Shown one piece after another: positions 1 to 8,093 of a stretch of DNA of 64,000 nucleotides. The position numbers and the translations under genes were made by a program. The notes under the pieces are model-generated. The model was not told where the DNA came from. It ran no database searches and saw only the letters and a program-made list of their open reading frames with translations. Every line of letters starts with the position of its first letter. Positions within the stretch are counted from its first letter, which is position 1. The stretch comes from Promethearchaeota archaeon (lineage in GTDB: Archaea > Asgardarchaeota > Lokiarchaeia > Sigyniarchaeales > SOKP01), in contig JAEOTA010000036.1 in the NCBI GenBank assembly GCA_016840085.1, positions 100,813 to 164,812 on the forward strand. Reading direction: 5' to 3'.

Positions 1-587
1 TTCCATATTTAAAGAATCAATCTTATAATTCTTGCTTTGCTGCTGAAGCTTATTATTCTGAATTTCTAAACATTGACGGAGTAAAGCCTCTTAAGGATAA
101 TGAAAAAATCCATATTGGTGAAAATTTATCATTAGAAATTATTGAGACTCCTGGACACATGCCAGATCATATTTCAGTTTATGATATGAGTAATAAAACT
201 GTGTTTACTGGTGATACTATCGGGATGCACTGGTTCCCTGATTTTTATGTATGCAATTCTAATTCTATTTATTGGAAAGAAAAAGATTACCTTGAATCAA
301 TTGAAAAATTAAAATCGCTTGATTTAGAATTTCTTTGTATAGCTCATTTTGGAGTCATTACTAAAGAAGATATCGGACGTTTCTTTGATAATTCTGTCTC
401 TATGTATTATAAATGGATGGAGTTATTTGATCAAAAGAGTGATAAGCTTGACAATCCGCACTTTCTTATCGATTCATTATGGAATTCAGTTTATAATGAT
501 TTTTCAGATAAGCCAATATTGAAAGATACTTTAGAAATTGCTGTATTAAATGCTATAAATTATTATAAAGGACTTAAATCGCTTTAG
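1..587 (+). CDS. MBL-fold metallo-hydrolase, 5' end outside window
   Basis: The reading frame is open from base 3, with no start codon needed inside the window, so the N-terminus with the usual HxHxDH metal motif lies upstream of the window. The visible part carries ETPGHMPDH (third metal-site histidine region) at about residues 48-56 and FTGDTIG (the bridging aspartate) about 25 residues later, then CIAHFG with a late histidine. These are the ordered motifs of metallo-beta-lactamase-fold hydrolases. The last 70 residues are probably a helical tail. Substrate cannot be assigned; glyoxalase-II-like and flavodiiron-like members share these motifs. Confidence 0.85.
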   Translation, partial: PYLKNQSYNSCFAAEAYYSEFLNIDGVKPLKDNEKIHIGENLSLEIIETPGHMPDHISVYDMSNKTVFTGDTIGMHWFPDFYVCNSNSIYWKEKDYLESIEKLKSLDLEFLCIAHFGVITKEDIGRFFDNSVSMYYKWMELFDQKSDKLDNPHFLIDSLWNSVYNDFSDKPILKDTLEIAVLNAINYYKGLKSL

Positions 588-588
588 T

Positions 589-825
589 TTAAAATTTATA
601 TTTTTTACTTATCATGTTATTATAAATCACATCTGTTAAACGAACATACTCTAATCCATTAGGTAAAAGAACATAAATAGGATCTTTTGTCTGAGTAATA
701 TCAAAACTTTCCTTTTTCATTAGAGATTTTTGAATCTTGTGTGTACTTGTGGTAGAGAGCGCAGATAAGAATCGGATGAATTTTGGAATAACATATTTAG
801 AAAGATTTTTCTGTAATAATTGCAA
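589..825 (-). CDS. Small hypothetical protein
   Basis: A 78-codon frame converges on the MBL-fold gene with one base between the stops. The product is basic and has no recognised motif; the last 25 residues look like ordinary globular sequence. There is no clear ribosome binding site. It could be a real small protein, a remnant of a larger gene or a chance frame. Confidence 0.3.
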   Translation of the reverse strand: MQLLQKNLSKYVIPKFIRFLSALSTTSTHKIQKSLMKKESFDITQTKDPIYVLLPNGLEYVRLTDVIYNNMISKKYKF

Positions 826-919
826 GAAATGCTTTCAAGTACAATAAAGAGACGTTAAACACCATGGAAATACAATTTTTTTAACAAATCATTTTTTATT
901 TATTTTCAGGATTTACAAG

Positions 920-1411
920 CTATAAATATGGAAGATCGTTTATTTCCATTGTAGTTCTTGTAGCTTTGATCAATTTGTGGAAGCCTGCTTTAGGAATTTG
1001 TAATGTTTCCGTATTAACGTTAGGATGGCAACAAATCTCTTCAGCATTCCAGATATTTTCATCCACCATGAAAATTACTTTATCTTCGATATCATTAACT
1101 AGTCCAATCGGAGACACAGCACCCGGAGTAATACCTAACACTTCAGAGAGATCTTTAGGTTCAGCAAAGCGAACTTTAGGAGCACCTATAATTCTACGAA
1201 ATTGGTTTAAATCAAGACGCTTGTCATGAGGTATTGTTACAAGATAGAATTGACCCAATTTCTTATTCTTCAGAAATAAATTTTTACAATGAGTTCCTGG
1301 GATGTGGCCACAATGTATTTTAGCTTCAGCTACAGTAAACACAGCTGGGTGTGTATGCAAGACATATTGAATATTATGATCCGCTAGCCATTTTTTTAAT
1401 GACTCATCCAT
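920..1411 (-). CDS. YbaK/ProX-type aminoacyl-tRNA deacylase
   Basis: The 163-residue product matches a free-standing YbaK/ProX editing domain. These enzymes hydrolyse mischarged tRNAs, typically Ala- or Cys-tRNA(Pro), in trans. Visible hallmarks are HTHPAVFTVAEA near residues 19-30, the conserved segment GTHCKNLFLKNKK near residues 39-51 with the lysine that is central in the family, and TPGAVSPIGLVND near residues 95-107. The length equals the usual single-domain size. It stands alone between a small hypothetical frame and a polyferredoxin gene on the same strand. The exact amino acid edited is not readable from the sequence; PrdX-like Ala-tRNA(Pro) editing is the best guess. Confidence 0.85.
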   Translation of the reverse strand: MDESLKKWLADHNIQYVLHTHPAVFTVAEAKIHCGHIPGTHCKNLFLKNKKLGQFYLVTIPHDKRLDLNQFRRIIGAPKVRFAEPKDLSEVLGITPGAVSPIGLVNDIEDKVIFMVDENIWNAEEICCHPNVNTETLQIPKAGFHKLIKATRTTMEINDLPYL

Positions 1412-1507
1412 TTTTTTCTCATCCTAATATACATTTCACATAAAGAAATCTCAAAAAATAAGAATTACTAATAATAAATAAAGGTGCAAAATAAAAACAA
1501 AATGAAA

Positions 1508-2215
1508 TTAAGATTCTCCTTCTGTTTCCTCTCTTCCGAGTAACCTAATTACAGCGTCTGCTAATTTGTTTTGACTTCGGCTCATAATGCCTTTAATTTT
1601 GCCTTCTTTTCCGAGAACTCGTAGCATGATGCCGTTCCAAATAGAAGAAGGTTCTCCTTTAATATTCTTAAATCTATCACGATGAACCTCAACGCTAATA
1701 TTATCATAATTCTTAGCTGCTTCAGTGCATTTAAAACATAAAATACATTTATCCTTATCTACTTCAATTTCTTTACCTTTTTTCTCCATCGCACTGACAG
1801 CACATTCTTCGCAGAATTTATCTATTACTTTTGTATCTTTCTCATTACAAGTAATTGTTATCGAACCTTCGACAACTTTCCTAACTTTATTTCCATTCTC
1901 TAGTGTTCGAACCTCTTCATCAAATTCTGGAAGAGAACCATTTTCTACAAGATTTAGTTTTTTCTCTCCATTAATAAGAAGTTCCAAGGTGTAACCTGGA
2001 CAAATCCAAGTGCATGAACCACACCATACACACTTATCCATATCAACTATAATCTTTTTATCAGACTCAATTTTCATCTCTTCTGGAGTTCCAATAGCGG
2101 TTTTTTTATAGGGTTCATCATATATAGATATTGTAACAGGGCAAACTCTATGGCAAAAACCGCATTCAACGCATTTACTCTCATCATACTTTAGAACCAT
2201 TTCATGATTGAGCAT
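1508..2215 (-). CDS. 4Fe-4S polyferredoxin-like protein
   Basis: The 235-residue soluble protein has two N-terminal ferredoxin motifs, CVECGFCHRVCP (about residues 15-26) and CVWCGSCTWICP (about 62-73). A second cysteine group follows near residues 130-165 (CEEC, then CILCFKC), so up to three clusters are possible. No flavin or membrane segment is seen. It is divergent from the gene to its right and lies in a window rich in electron-transfer genes, so a role as ferredoxin-type electron carrier or subunit is inferred. The partner is unknown. The last 40 residues are charged and carry no cysteine. Confidence 0.75.
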   Translation of the reverse strand: MLNHEMVLKYDESKCVECGFCHRVCPVTISIYDEPYKKTAIGTPEEMKIESDKKIIVDMDKCVWCGSCTWICPGYTLELLINGEKKLNLVENGSLPEFDEEVRTLENGNKVRKVVEGSITITCNEKDTKVIDKFCEECAVSAMEKKGKEIEVDKDKCILCFKCTEAAKNYDNISVEVHRDRFKNIKGEPSSIWNGIMLRVLGKEGKIKGIMSRSQNKLADAVIRLLGREETEGES

Positions 2216-2431
2216 CTTGAATTGATAATGAGTTATGTTCTCATCAACTTGAATTGCTTTCTTCGATGGTAATGAAATTTTCTTTTCACTTTTTTTTGAA
2301 TTTTAGATTAATTATTAATAATTTATTGAAAATAATAAAAGTTTCATCATTTGTTTCCAACTATATTTGTTAATTTGCTTTTAACATATTCTGAATTATT
2401 TTTTGAAGAATTTTCAGAAGAGATGAAAAAT

Positions 2432-2444
2432 ATATTTAAAATAA
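2432..2444 (+). promoter_or_regulatory. Candidate archaeal TATA box
   Basis: TATATTTAAAATA-like sequence lies in the 257-base divergent intergenic region, with a purine-rich stretch before it. Initiation 25 bases downstream would leave a short leader before the gene at 2491. Assigned by position and composition only. Confidence 0.35.
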
Positions 2445-2490
2445 ACTATCTTACTTTTTTAGTAGTTTATGAATGAGGGTGAATCTAATT

Positions 2491-2874
2491 ATGAGATTAC
2501 CTGCATTTATTTTAAAAAAGTGGTTAAAAGAAATTATTATTAGAGATCACAATATAGAAATAAAATTCTATTACAAGAGACGATCCCGTACTATTAAAGA
2601 ACTTTTAGACACCCTTATTATTTGGATTGATAAAAGAGTATTCTTTGACAACCAATTTTATCCAAATGATTTTGATATTGTGGTAAATGGAACACTATAT
2701 AAAAATCAAAACTTAGTTGAAATTAATGATTATCGTATTCAAGCTGGAGATTTGATTCAATTAATTGTCCCTAATAGAACAAATATATTAAGTGGGAGAT
2801 ATAAAATCTCGTTTGGATCCCATGGATATTCTAAAAAGGTGAATTTTAAAATAGACATATTATCTTCGAGGTAA
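2491..2874 (+). CDS. Small beta-grasp-like protein, function unknown
   Basis: I prefer the ATG at 2491 because GGGTGA (2477-2482) sits 8 bases upstream; an in-frame ATG at 2473 would add six residues. The product is about 127 residues. Its middle reads as alternating beta and turn segments, and a stretch of the type FDIVVNGTLY...AGDLIQLIVP resembles the end of MoaD/ThiS/ubiquitin-like beta-grasp domains, where a 'gD.i.l.p' segment recurs. There is no C-terminal Gly-Gly, so conjugation is not suggested. It is followed after 4 bases by the first of two tandem membrane-protein genes, so it is probably co-transcribed and may be their soluble partner. The fold is inference. Confidence 0.6.
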   Translation: MRLPAFILKKWLKEIIIRDHNIEIKFYYKRRSRTIKELLDTLIIWIDKRVFFDNQFYPNDFDIVVNGTLYKNQNLVEINDYRIQAGDLIQLIVPNRTNILSGRYKISFGSHGYSKKVNFKIDILSSR

Positions 2875-2878
2875 CAGA

Positions 2879-4162
2879 ATGAGTGACCAAAAATCTATTT
2901 CAAAACTATTACAAATAACATATTATTATGCTTTAGGTTCAGTTATCATATATGAAATAATAATAATATATAGTTCCTCAATAAACTATATGTATTTTTT
3001 TATTCCCGGTTTTTTTGTCGCTTTCTTCTTTAGTGTATACTACATAAATCGACAAAGAAATCTATCAAAATATCCTAGACCAATAAGAAAAAAATGGTAT
3101 TCTTCTTTACCAGACTGGTTTTGGTTAGTTTTATGTTATATCATCTTTTTTACATTACTTCTCACTATTCCTTTTGGCATTACTGGATTGTTGTTTGCAA
3201 CTATAATACCTTGTATAATAGTGACTATTGTTTTTTTTAGGATACAATATCTAATTTCGGTAGGAGATAACATAGAGAGAACATCTAGAATATTTAAAAA
3301 TAAAGAGATTATAATTAAGGGATTATTGATTGGGTTTGTTCTGATTCCCTTAGTCATCTTATATATAATTTTCTTAAGTATAATGACGGTGATTATTCTA
3401 ATATTGCCTGGAATTTTTTATTATTTATACTTTAATCGTCAGAAAATAAAATTACAGAAAAAACATGAGTTCTTAATTTTCTTTATTGTCATAATTCTAT
3501 CAATTACCCCATTCATTCTTGAAAGAACCTTGATTAGAAAGAATTATAAATATTTCGAGAATTATAATTTAGATCCAGCAGTTTCAAATAATGTAATTTC
3601 TATTTCTGAATCTTTTGATCACCATCAAGAATTAAATTGGAGTACGATAATAAGCCATGATGATATAGTTTTTCCTAATGAGAGAATATTGTACAAAAAT
3701 AAAATTAATGATCATAAGAATCAATTTTTTATTCCTTATCTTCATGGTAAAGAGTTGTTTAAGTATAGTTTCTCAGCTACCCCAATTATTACTCCTGTGA
3801 TAATTAATTATACAATAGATTATGGTTATTTTGAATATTCTCTTAATGATATTTCTTTCAATATATCAGGAGATTATTTTGATAAAGACTTTTTTGATGA
3901 ATATAGATACTGTTTTTGTTATTTCTATATAAATTCTTCTCTTTACAATCCTCCTAATATTACATCAGAATCAGTAGCATTTTCTAGCGGATTTCTTGTT
4001 ACGATTCATATGAGTTATGAATACCAATCTTCAATTTTTTATTTCGGAGGGGAGAAGGAACAAAAACATATAATAATTCTTAATGATGATTATGAAATTT
4101 TATTCGTTTTAATTGTAAGTTCTATAATTCAATTCATTGATGCTAGTGCATGTGGGTGTTAG
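2879..4162 (+). CDS. Polytopic membrane protein with C-terminal Cys-Gly-Cys, paralogue 1
   Basis: 427 residues. The first half has about seven hydrophobic segments (roughly residues 12-30, 38-55, 80-100, 101-125, 145-165, 166-185, 197-212), with positively charged loops such as NRQRN and YFNRQKIKLQKK. Residues 215-405 form a soluble, aromatic-rich, beta-like domain followed by a hydrophobic stretch and the C-terminus ASACGC. The next gene is a close paralogue over its whole length. The gene starts 4 bases after the beta-grasp-like gene, so the three probably form an operon. I do not recognise the family; a membrane-anchored sensor or transport-related protein is possible but not shown. Confidence 0.75.
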   Translation: MSDQKSISKLLQITYYYALGSVIIYEIIIIYSSSINYMYFFIPGFFVAFFFSVYYINRQRNLSKYPRPIRKKWYSSLPDWFWLVLCYIIFFTLLLTIPFGITGLLFATIIPCIIVTIVFFRIQYLISVGDNIERTSRIFKNKEIIIKGLLIGFVLIPLVILYIIFLSIMTVIILILPGIFYYLYFNRQKIKLQKKHEFLIFFIVIILSITPFILERTLIRKNYKYFENYNLDPAVSNNVISISESFDHHQELNWSTIISHDDIVFPNERILYKNKINDHKNQFFIPYLHGKELFKYSFSATPIITPVIINYTIDYGYFEYSLNDISFNISGDYFDKDFFDEYRYCFCYFYINSSLYNPPNITSESVAFSSGFLVTIHMSYEYQSSIFYFGGEKEQKHIIILNDDYEILFVLIVSSIIQFIDASACGC

Positions 4163-4190
4163 AGACAATTATTTAAAATGATGAAAAAAA

Positions 4191-5471
4191 ATGAGTGAGC
4201 AAAAATCTAGTTCAAAATTATTACAAATAGTATTTTTTGTTGCTTTAGGTTCAGTTATTATTTATGAAATAATAATAATTTATAGTTCCTTAATAAATCC
4301 CTTGTATTTTATTGTCCTAGGTTTTTTTATCTCTTTCTTTTTTAGTGTATACTATATAAATCGACAAAGAAATCTATTAAGACATCCTCGATCAATAAAA
4401 ATAAAATGGTATTCGTCTTTACCAGATTGGGCTCGGATTGTTTTTTGCCCTATTGTGCTTGTACCATTACTTTTCATTATTCCTTTTGGATTTGCTGGAT
4501 TAATATTAGCAATTACAATTTCAGCTTTTGTGTTAATTATTGTATTTGGGAGGTTTTATCTAAATGCACGTGAAACTTATACAGTGGACTCATCTAAAGC
4601 ATTAAAGATGTATAAAAATAAAGATATTATAATTAAAGGATTATTGATTGGATTTGTTCTGATTCCCTTAGTCATCTTATATATAGTTTTTTTAAGTATA
4701 ATGACTTTAATTATATTATTTTTGTCAGGAATTTTTTATTATTTATATTTTAATCGCCAGAAGATAAAATTACAGAAAAAACATGAGCTCTTAATTCTTT
4801 TTATTATCATACTCCTTTCAATTACACCATTCATTCTTGAAAGAACCTTGATTAGAAAGAATTATAATTATATCGAGGTTTATAATCTAGACTCAGGGGT
4901 TCCAAATAATGTTATTTCCATTTCTGAATCTTTTGATTATCATCAAGAATTAAATTGGAGTACGATACGAAGTTACGATCGTCTACTTTTTCCTGATGAG
5001 AGAATATTATACAAAAATAAAATTAATGATCATAAGAATCAATTTTTTATTCCTTATCTTCATGCTAGAGCGCTGTTTAAGTATAGTTTCTCAGCGAAAC
5101 CAATTATTACTCCTGTGATAATTAGTTACAAAGGTGCCCTTCATCATAACTATAAATATCTTAGTGATGTAGATTTTATTTTATCAGGAGACTATTTCGA
5201 TGAAAACTGTTTTAAAGATTACTGTTTTTGCTATTTTTACATAAATTCTTATTATTACAATCCTCCTAATGAGACAATAGAAACAGTATCTTTTTCTAGT
5301 GGATTTCTTGTGAGAATTCATATGAATTATGAACATCAAATTTCGATTTTTGACTTTGATGGTGAAGAACAAGAACATATAATGATTCTTAATGATGATT
5401 ATGAAATTTTGTTCGTATTAGTTATAAGTCCTATAATTCAATTCATTGATGTTGCTGGATGTGGATGCTAA
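4191..5471 (+). CDS. Polytopic membrane protein with C-terminal Cys-Gly-Cys, paralogue 2
   Basis: 426 residues, a tandem duplicate of the preceding gene, with the same seven-segment membrane half and the same soluble half. The blocks around ISESFD, NWSTI, ERILYKNKINDHKNQFFIPY and LNDDYEILFVL are nearly identical, while the loop after TM4 and the segment near residues 320-340 have diverged. The tail is VAGCGC, coded TGT-GGA-TGC against TGT-GGG-TGT in paralogue 1, so the cysteines are kept while third bases differ. The gap to paralogue 1 is 28 bases. Function unknown; duplication suggests subunits of one complex or two ligand specificities. Confidence 0.75.
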   Translation: MSEQKSSSKLLQIVFFVALGSVIIYEIIIIYSSLINPLYFIVLGFFISFFFSVYYINRQRNLLRHPRSIKIKWYSSLPDWARIVFCPIVLVPLLFIIPFGFAGLILAITISAFVLIIVFGRFYLNARETYTVDSSKALKMYKNKDIIIKGLLIGFVLIPLVILYIVFLSIMTLIILFLSGIFYYLYFNRQKIKLQKKHELLILFIIILLSITPFILERTLIRKNYNYIEVYNLDSGVPNNVISISESFDYHQELNWSTIRSYDRLLFPDERILYKNKINDHKNQFFIPYLHARALFKYSFSAKPIITPVIISYKGALHHNYKYLSDVDFILSGDYFDENCFKDYCFCYFYINSYYYNPPNETIETVSFSSGFLVRIHMNYEHQISIFDFDGEEQEHIMILNDDYEILFVLVISPIIQFIDVAGCGC

Positions 5472-5576
5472 AGGAAAGATTGAATAAAACATAAGTTCTA
5501 TTTAAAGATTTAAAATTAAGTTGAATTTTATTAAACTATATATGATTAAGCTGTCGTAAAAATAATTTAGAATTAA

Positions 5577-6242
5577 TTATCCATAGAATATGCGATACAA
5601 ATCGTTATATAGTTCAGCTAATTTAGAAATTTTATATTGGTCATTTTGTTGCAAAACATAAGATATATAACCTGCTAAACCATGAGGATTGTTAATCCAT
5701 TGTAAAAAGCCCTCAAGTTCAGCTTTAAGATAAGGATCAACTGTAGAATCCGCTGTTGTCTGAAAACCTGCTACTGTTTGCCCTGAGACGCTTTCATATA
5801 CTACTTTCTCCTTAGTTTCACTGGGCAACTCAACTTTTGTTTCAATAAATTCAGATTTTGAGCCTTTTTTCAACATTGCAGCAGCTCTTGCTACAGCGGG
5901 ATAAGCCATATGAAACCACCCCTTTGCCTTAGGTCGAATATGAGCAACCATATATTTGTCTCCATCTGGAACTGATGCACCAATTAAATGTCCTTTTTTT
6001 TTACGATTAGTACCTATAAAGCGTTCAGGTTCCATTTGTAGAATGGAATATCTAATTCCATTTAATACAACGAATTGTGCATTGCCACTTACCCAGCTAG
6101 CTAAAACACCTTTAATATCTTTTTTAACATCCCATTTACTTGTAGAATAAAGAATCTTTCCATTTTTATCGACAATTGCTACATCTGATGCATCAGGATA
6201 ATGTTTATGCAATTTACTAACAACAGATTTAAAATTTGTCAT
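5577..6242 (-). CDS. Roadblock/LC7- or profilin-like domain protein
   Basis: 221 residues, soluble. Residues 1-110 show helix, then VAIVDKNGKILYST (paired strands), a helix, then a strand series ending in KYMVAHIRPK and a helix. That order fits the roadblock/LC7 fold and also the related profilin fold, both of which occur in Asgard archaea. A lysine-rich insertion (RKKKGH) breaks the central sheet. The C-terminal 80 residues are a separate helical region. It follows the upstream gene after one base, so the two are co-transcribed. Which of the two folds it has cannot be decided by eye. Confidence 0.55.
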   Translation of the reverse strand: MTNFKSVVSKLHKHYPDASDVAIVDKNGKILYSTSKWDVKKDIKGVLASWVSGNAQFVVLNGIRYSILQMEPERFIGTNRKKKGHLIGASVPDGDKYMVAHIRPKAKGWFHMAYPAVARAAAMLKKGSKSEFIETKVELPSETKEKVVYESVSGQTVAGFQTTADSTVDPYLKAELEGFLQWINNPHGLAGYISYVLQQNDQYKISKLAELYNDLYRIFYG

Positions 6243-6243
6243 G

Positions 6244-7635
6244 TTAGATCTCTTTACTTATTTTGTATTCATTTTTTTCAGATAATTTTATCCAATAATC
6301 GATTTCTTCTAATAATTCTTTCTTTTCTTTTTCACTCAAACCAAGATTTTTTTCTGTTCTTTGAAACATATTCGAATATTTACTCATATCCCACAGATAG
6401 TTTAAGTGTAAAACTTTCTTCTTAATATTATCTCGAGCTATTCCGAAAGCTGTTCCTATTGATTGAATATCATAATCTTCCTCAACAATTTTCTTCACAG
6501 TAATTAGAATATCTAAAATATTATCTATAGGGATAGTTGGAAGCGGTTTAAAATCTATAAAAGACCGTTTCATTGTTCTTAGTTCAAATTTATCTTCTTT
6601 CTTTATAAATTCCCCAATTTTAGGCTTTTTTAATCCAGTAGTTTCTTTAGGTTCATACCTGACTGTTTCATCTGGAGTAAAAGATTGTTCTAATTGCACT
6701 TTAGATTGTCTTTTAAATAAATCTGGCCAATCTTTAAAAGAATTCATATATGATTCCGCTGAAATTAATATTGACTCTTTTGGCATTTTACCAGATATCT
6801 CTCTTTCCTGCGGAGGGATTGGTATCCCTATTTTTAAATAAGGCGTTGCATTATCTATTATGGAAAATAAATACATTGGATCGTATTCTATTGATGAAAA
6901 AACATCTTTTAATTGTTGGGTCATCTGTGTTATTGCCTGTAATTCCAAAGAAGAAAAATGGTCATTAAGAATTTTATCTGCTCCTAAAGAGATGTTATTT
7001 AAACCTGCGGTGGCTTGTAAATAGTTAGTTTTCGATTCATAATCCATTTCATTGGAAATTAAAATTTGATTATAAAAATCCCAATGAGTGCTTAATAAGA
7101 TATGTTTGCTTTTTTCTATTTGAAAAGATTTGGGATTATGAAGTGTTTCCATTAATTCCAGAAAGATATCTTTATAAGGTATGAATAAATTTCGCATCAG
7201 TGTTCCTTGAATGAAAGTTTTCTTATTGTCAGTTTTATAAGAAAGATCCATTGGAAGTTTAAATAAATTTTCGCTTACAATTACATCCCTATCATTTTCT
7301 AGTGTAATGTTCTTTGATGTGGCTAGATGGTCATATACAAAATCAGATAGAATTAATCCTGTCAATTGCCGGTTATCTGTAATATATCTTCCAGATTGTA
7401 ATTCAAACTTTACATAATAATATCCTAACCCAAATAAATAGTAAAGTATTCCTTTTTCAGTTAGTATAGCACATTCAGTTCCACCAAAAAAAATAACAAG
7501 ATCTTGAGAAATTTTAGATACATTATGATTAGCATACTTGCCTAAGGTTGGATATCCAAGTAAATTCCCCCAACTAGGGATAACAAAAAATAAATTATTA
7601 TTGACTAATTTGCTCTCGATAATGTGTGTCGACAT
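6244..7635 (-). CDS. Large hypothetical protein, operon partner of the roadblock/profilin-like gene
   Basis: 463 residues, no signal peptide and no convincing membrane segment. The N-terminal 100 residues look beta-rich. The middle is helical, with a low-complexity charged linker near residues 310-350 (KKPKIGEFIKKEDK). Residues 375-463 are a helical end including a segment IGTAFGIARDNIKKKVLHL, which looks like a helix-turn-helix. I do not recognise the family. One base separates it from the next gene, so the pair is translationally linked and probably works together. An AT-rich region of 150-190 bases lies upstream. Confidence 0.6.
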   Translation of the reverse strand: MSTHIIESKLVNNNLFFVIPSWGNLLGYPTLGKYANHNVSKISQDLVIFFGGTECAILTEKGILYYLFGLGYYYVKFELQSGRYITDNRQLTGLILSDFVYDHLATSKNITLENDRDVIVSENLFKLPMDLSYKTDNKKTFIQGTLMRNLFIPYKDIFLELMETLHNPKSFQIEKSKHILLSTHWDFYNQILISNEMDYESKTNYLQATAGLNNISLGADKILNDHFSSLELQAITQMTQQLKDVFSSIEYDPMYLFSIIDNATPYLKIGIPIPPQEREISGKMPKESILISAESYMNSFKDWPDLFKRQSKVQLEQSFTPDETVRYEPKETTGLKKPKIGEFIKKEDKFELRTMKRSFIDFKPLPTIPIDNILDILITVKKIVEEDYDIQSIGTAFGIARDNIKKKVLHLNYLWDMSKYSNMFQRTEKNLGLSEKEKKELLEEIDYWIKLSEKNEYKISKEI

Positions 7636-7784
7636 GGATTATTATTAATATCAATTTTTTTTAAACATTTTTAGGAATTGATTATTTTATTTATAGATTT
7701 TTTTTTTAAAATTCAAAAAATTGAAGATTTTTCTAAAAGATTAGAATATCTAAAGAAATCAGGAGATTAATTAATTCAGTTATT

Positions 7785-8093
7785 TCAATTATCTGCTTTT
7801 ATTGATATTTTTAAAATTTCCGTCGTGTTTTCTAACACATTTACTGTAGTAATGGTTTCTTCCATGGAAGTAATTTATTGTTCGAAAAAGGCATTAATCT
7901 CCTCGAATCCTCTAAAATTTTCTTCATCTGTCGCAGAGATTCTTTCACTATCCTTAATAATACTTTTTATTACATTCATACTTATTTTAATTCTATTAGT
8001 AATTGCTTCAACTTTAGTACTAATTTTTAAAACATCGTATTTAGAAACCTCAGTTAATTTTTTAACTTGATCAACTATTCTCGCGCTAACCAA
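7785..8093 (-). pseudogene. Decayed methyl-accepting chemoreceptor C-terminal fragment
   Basis: From a possible TTG at 8093 the frame reads RIVDQVKKLTEVSK, then a heptad-rich helix, ending at TAA (7877-7875) directly after INAFFEQ. In the same frame the coding character continues after the stop as SMEETITTVNVLENT and ends at TGA (7787-7785). The order VDxVxKL...SK..., EEIN...EQ, SMEE matches the distal signalling helix of methyl-accepting chemotaxis proteins. Both the N-terminal sensor and the hairpin tip are missing, and the frame overlaps the 3' end of the glycosidase gene by 19 bases. I read it as a relic joined to that gene by rearrangement. Confidence 0.45.

Noticed and set aside
7825..8070. 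81-codon plus-strand hydrophobic frame
   Set aside because: The opposite strand reads as chemoreceptor signalling helix; the hydrophobic run is its complement.
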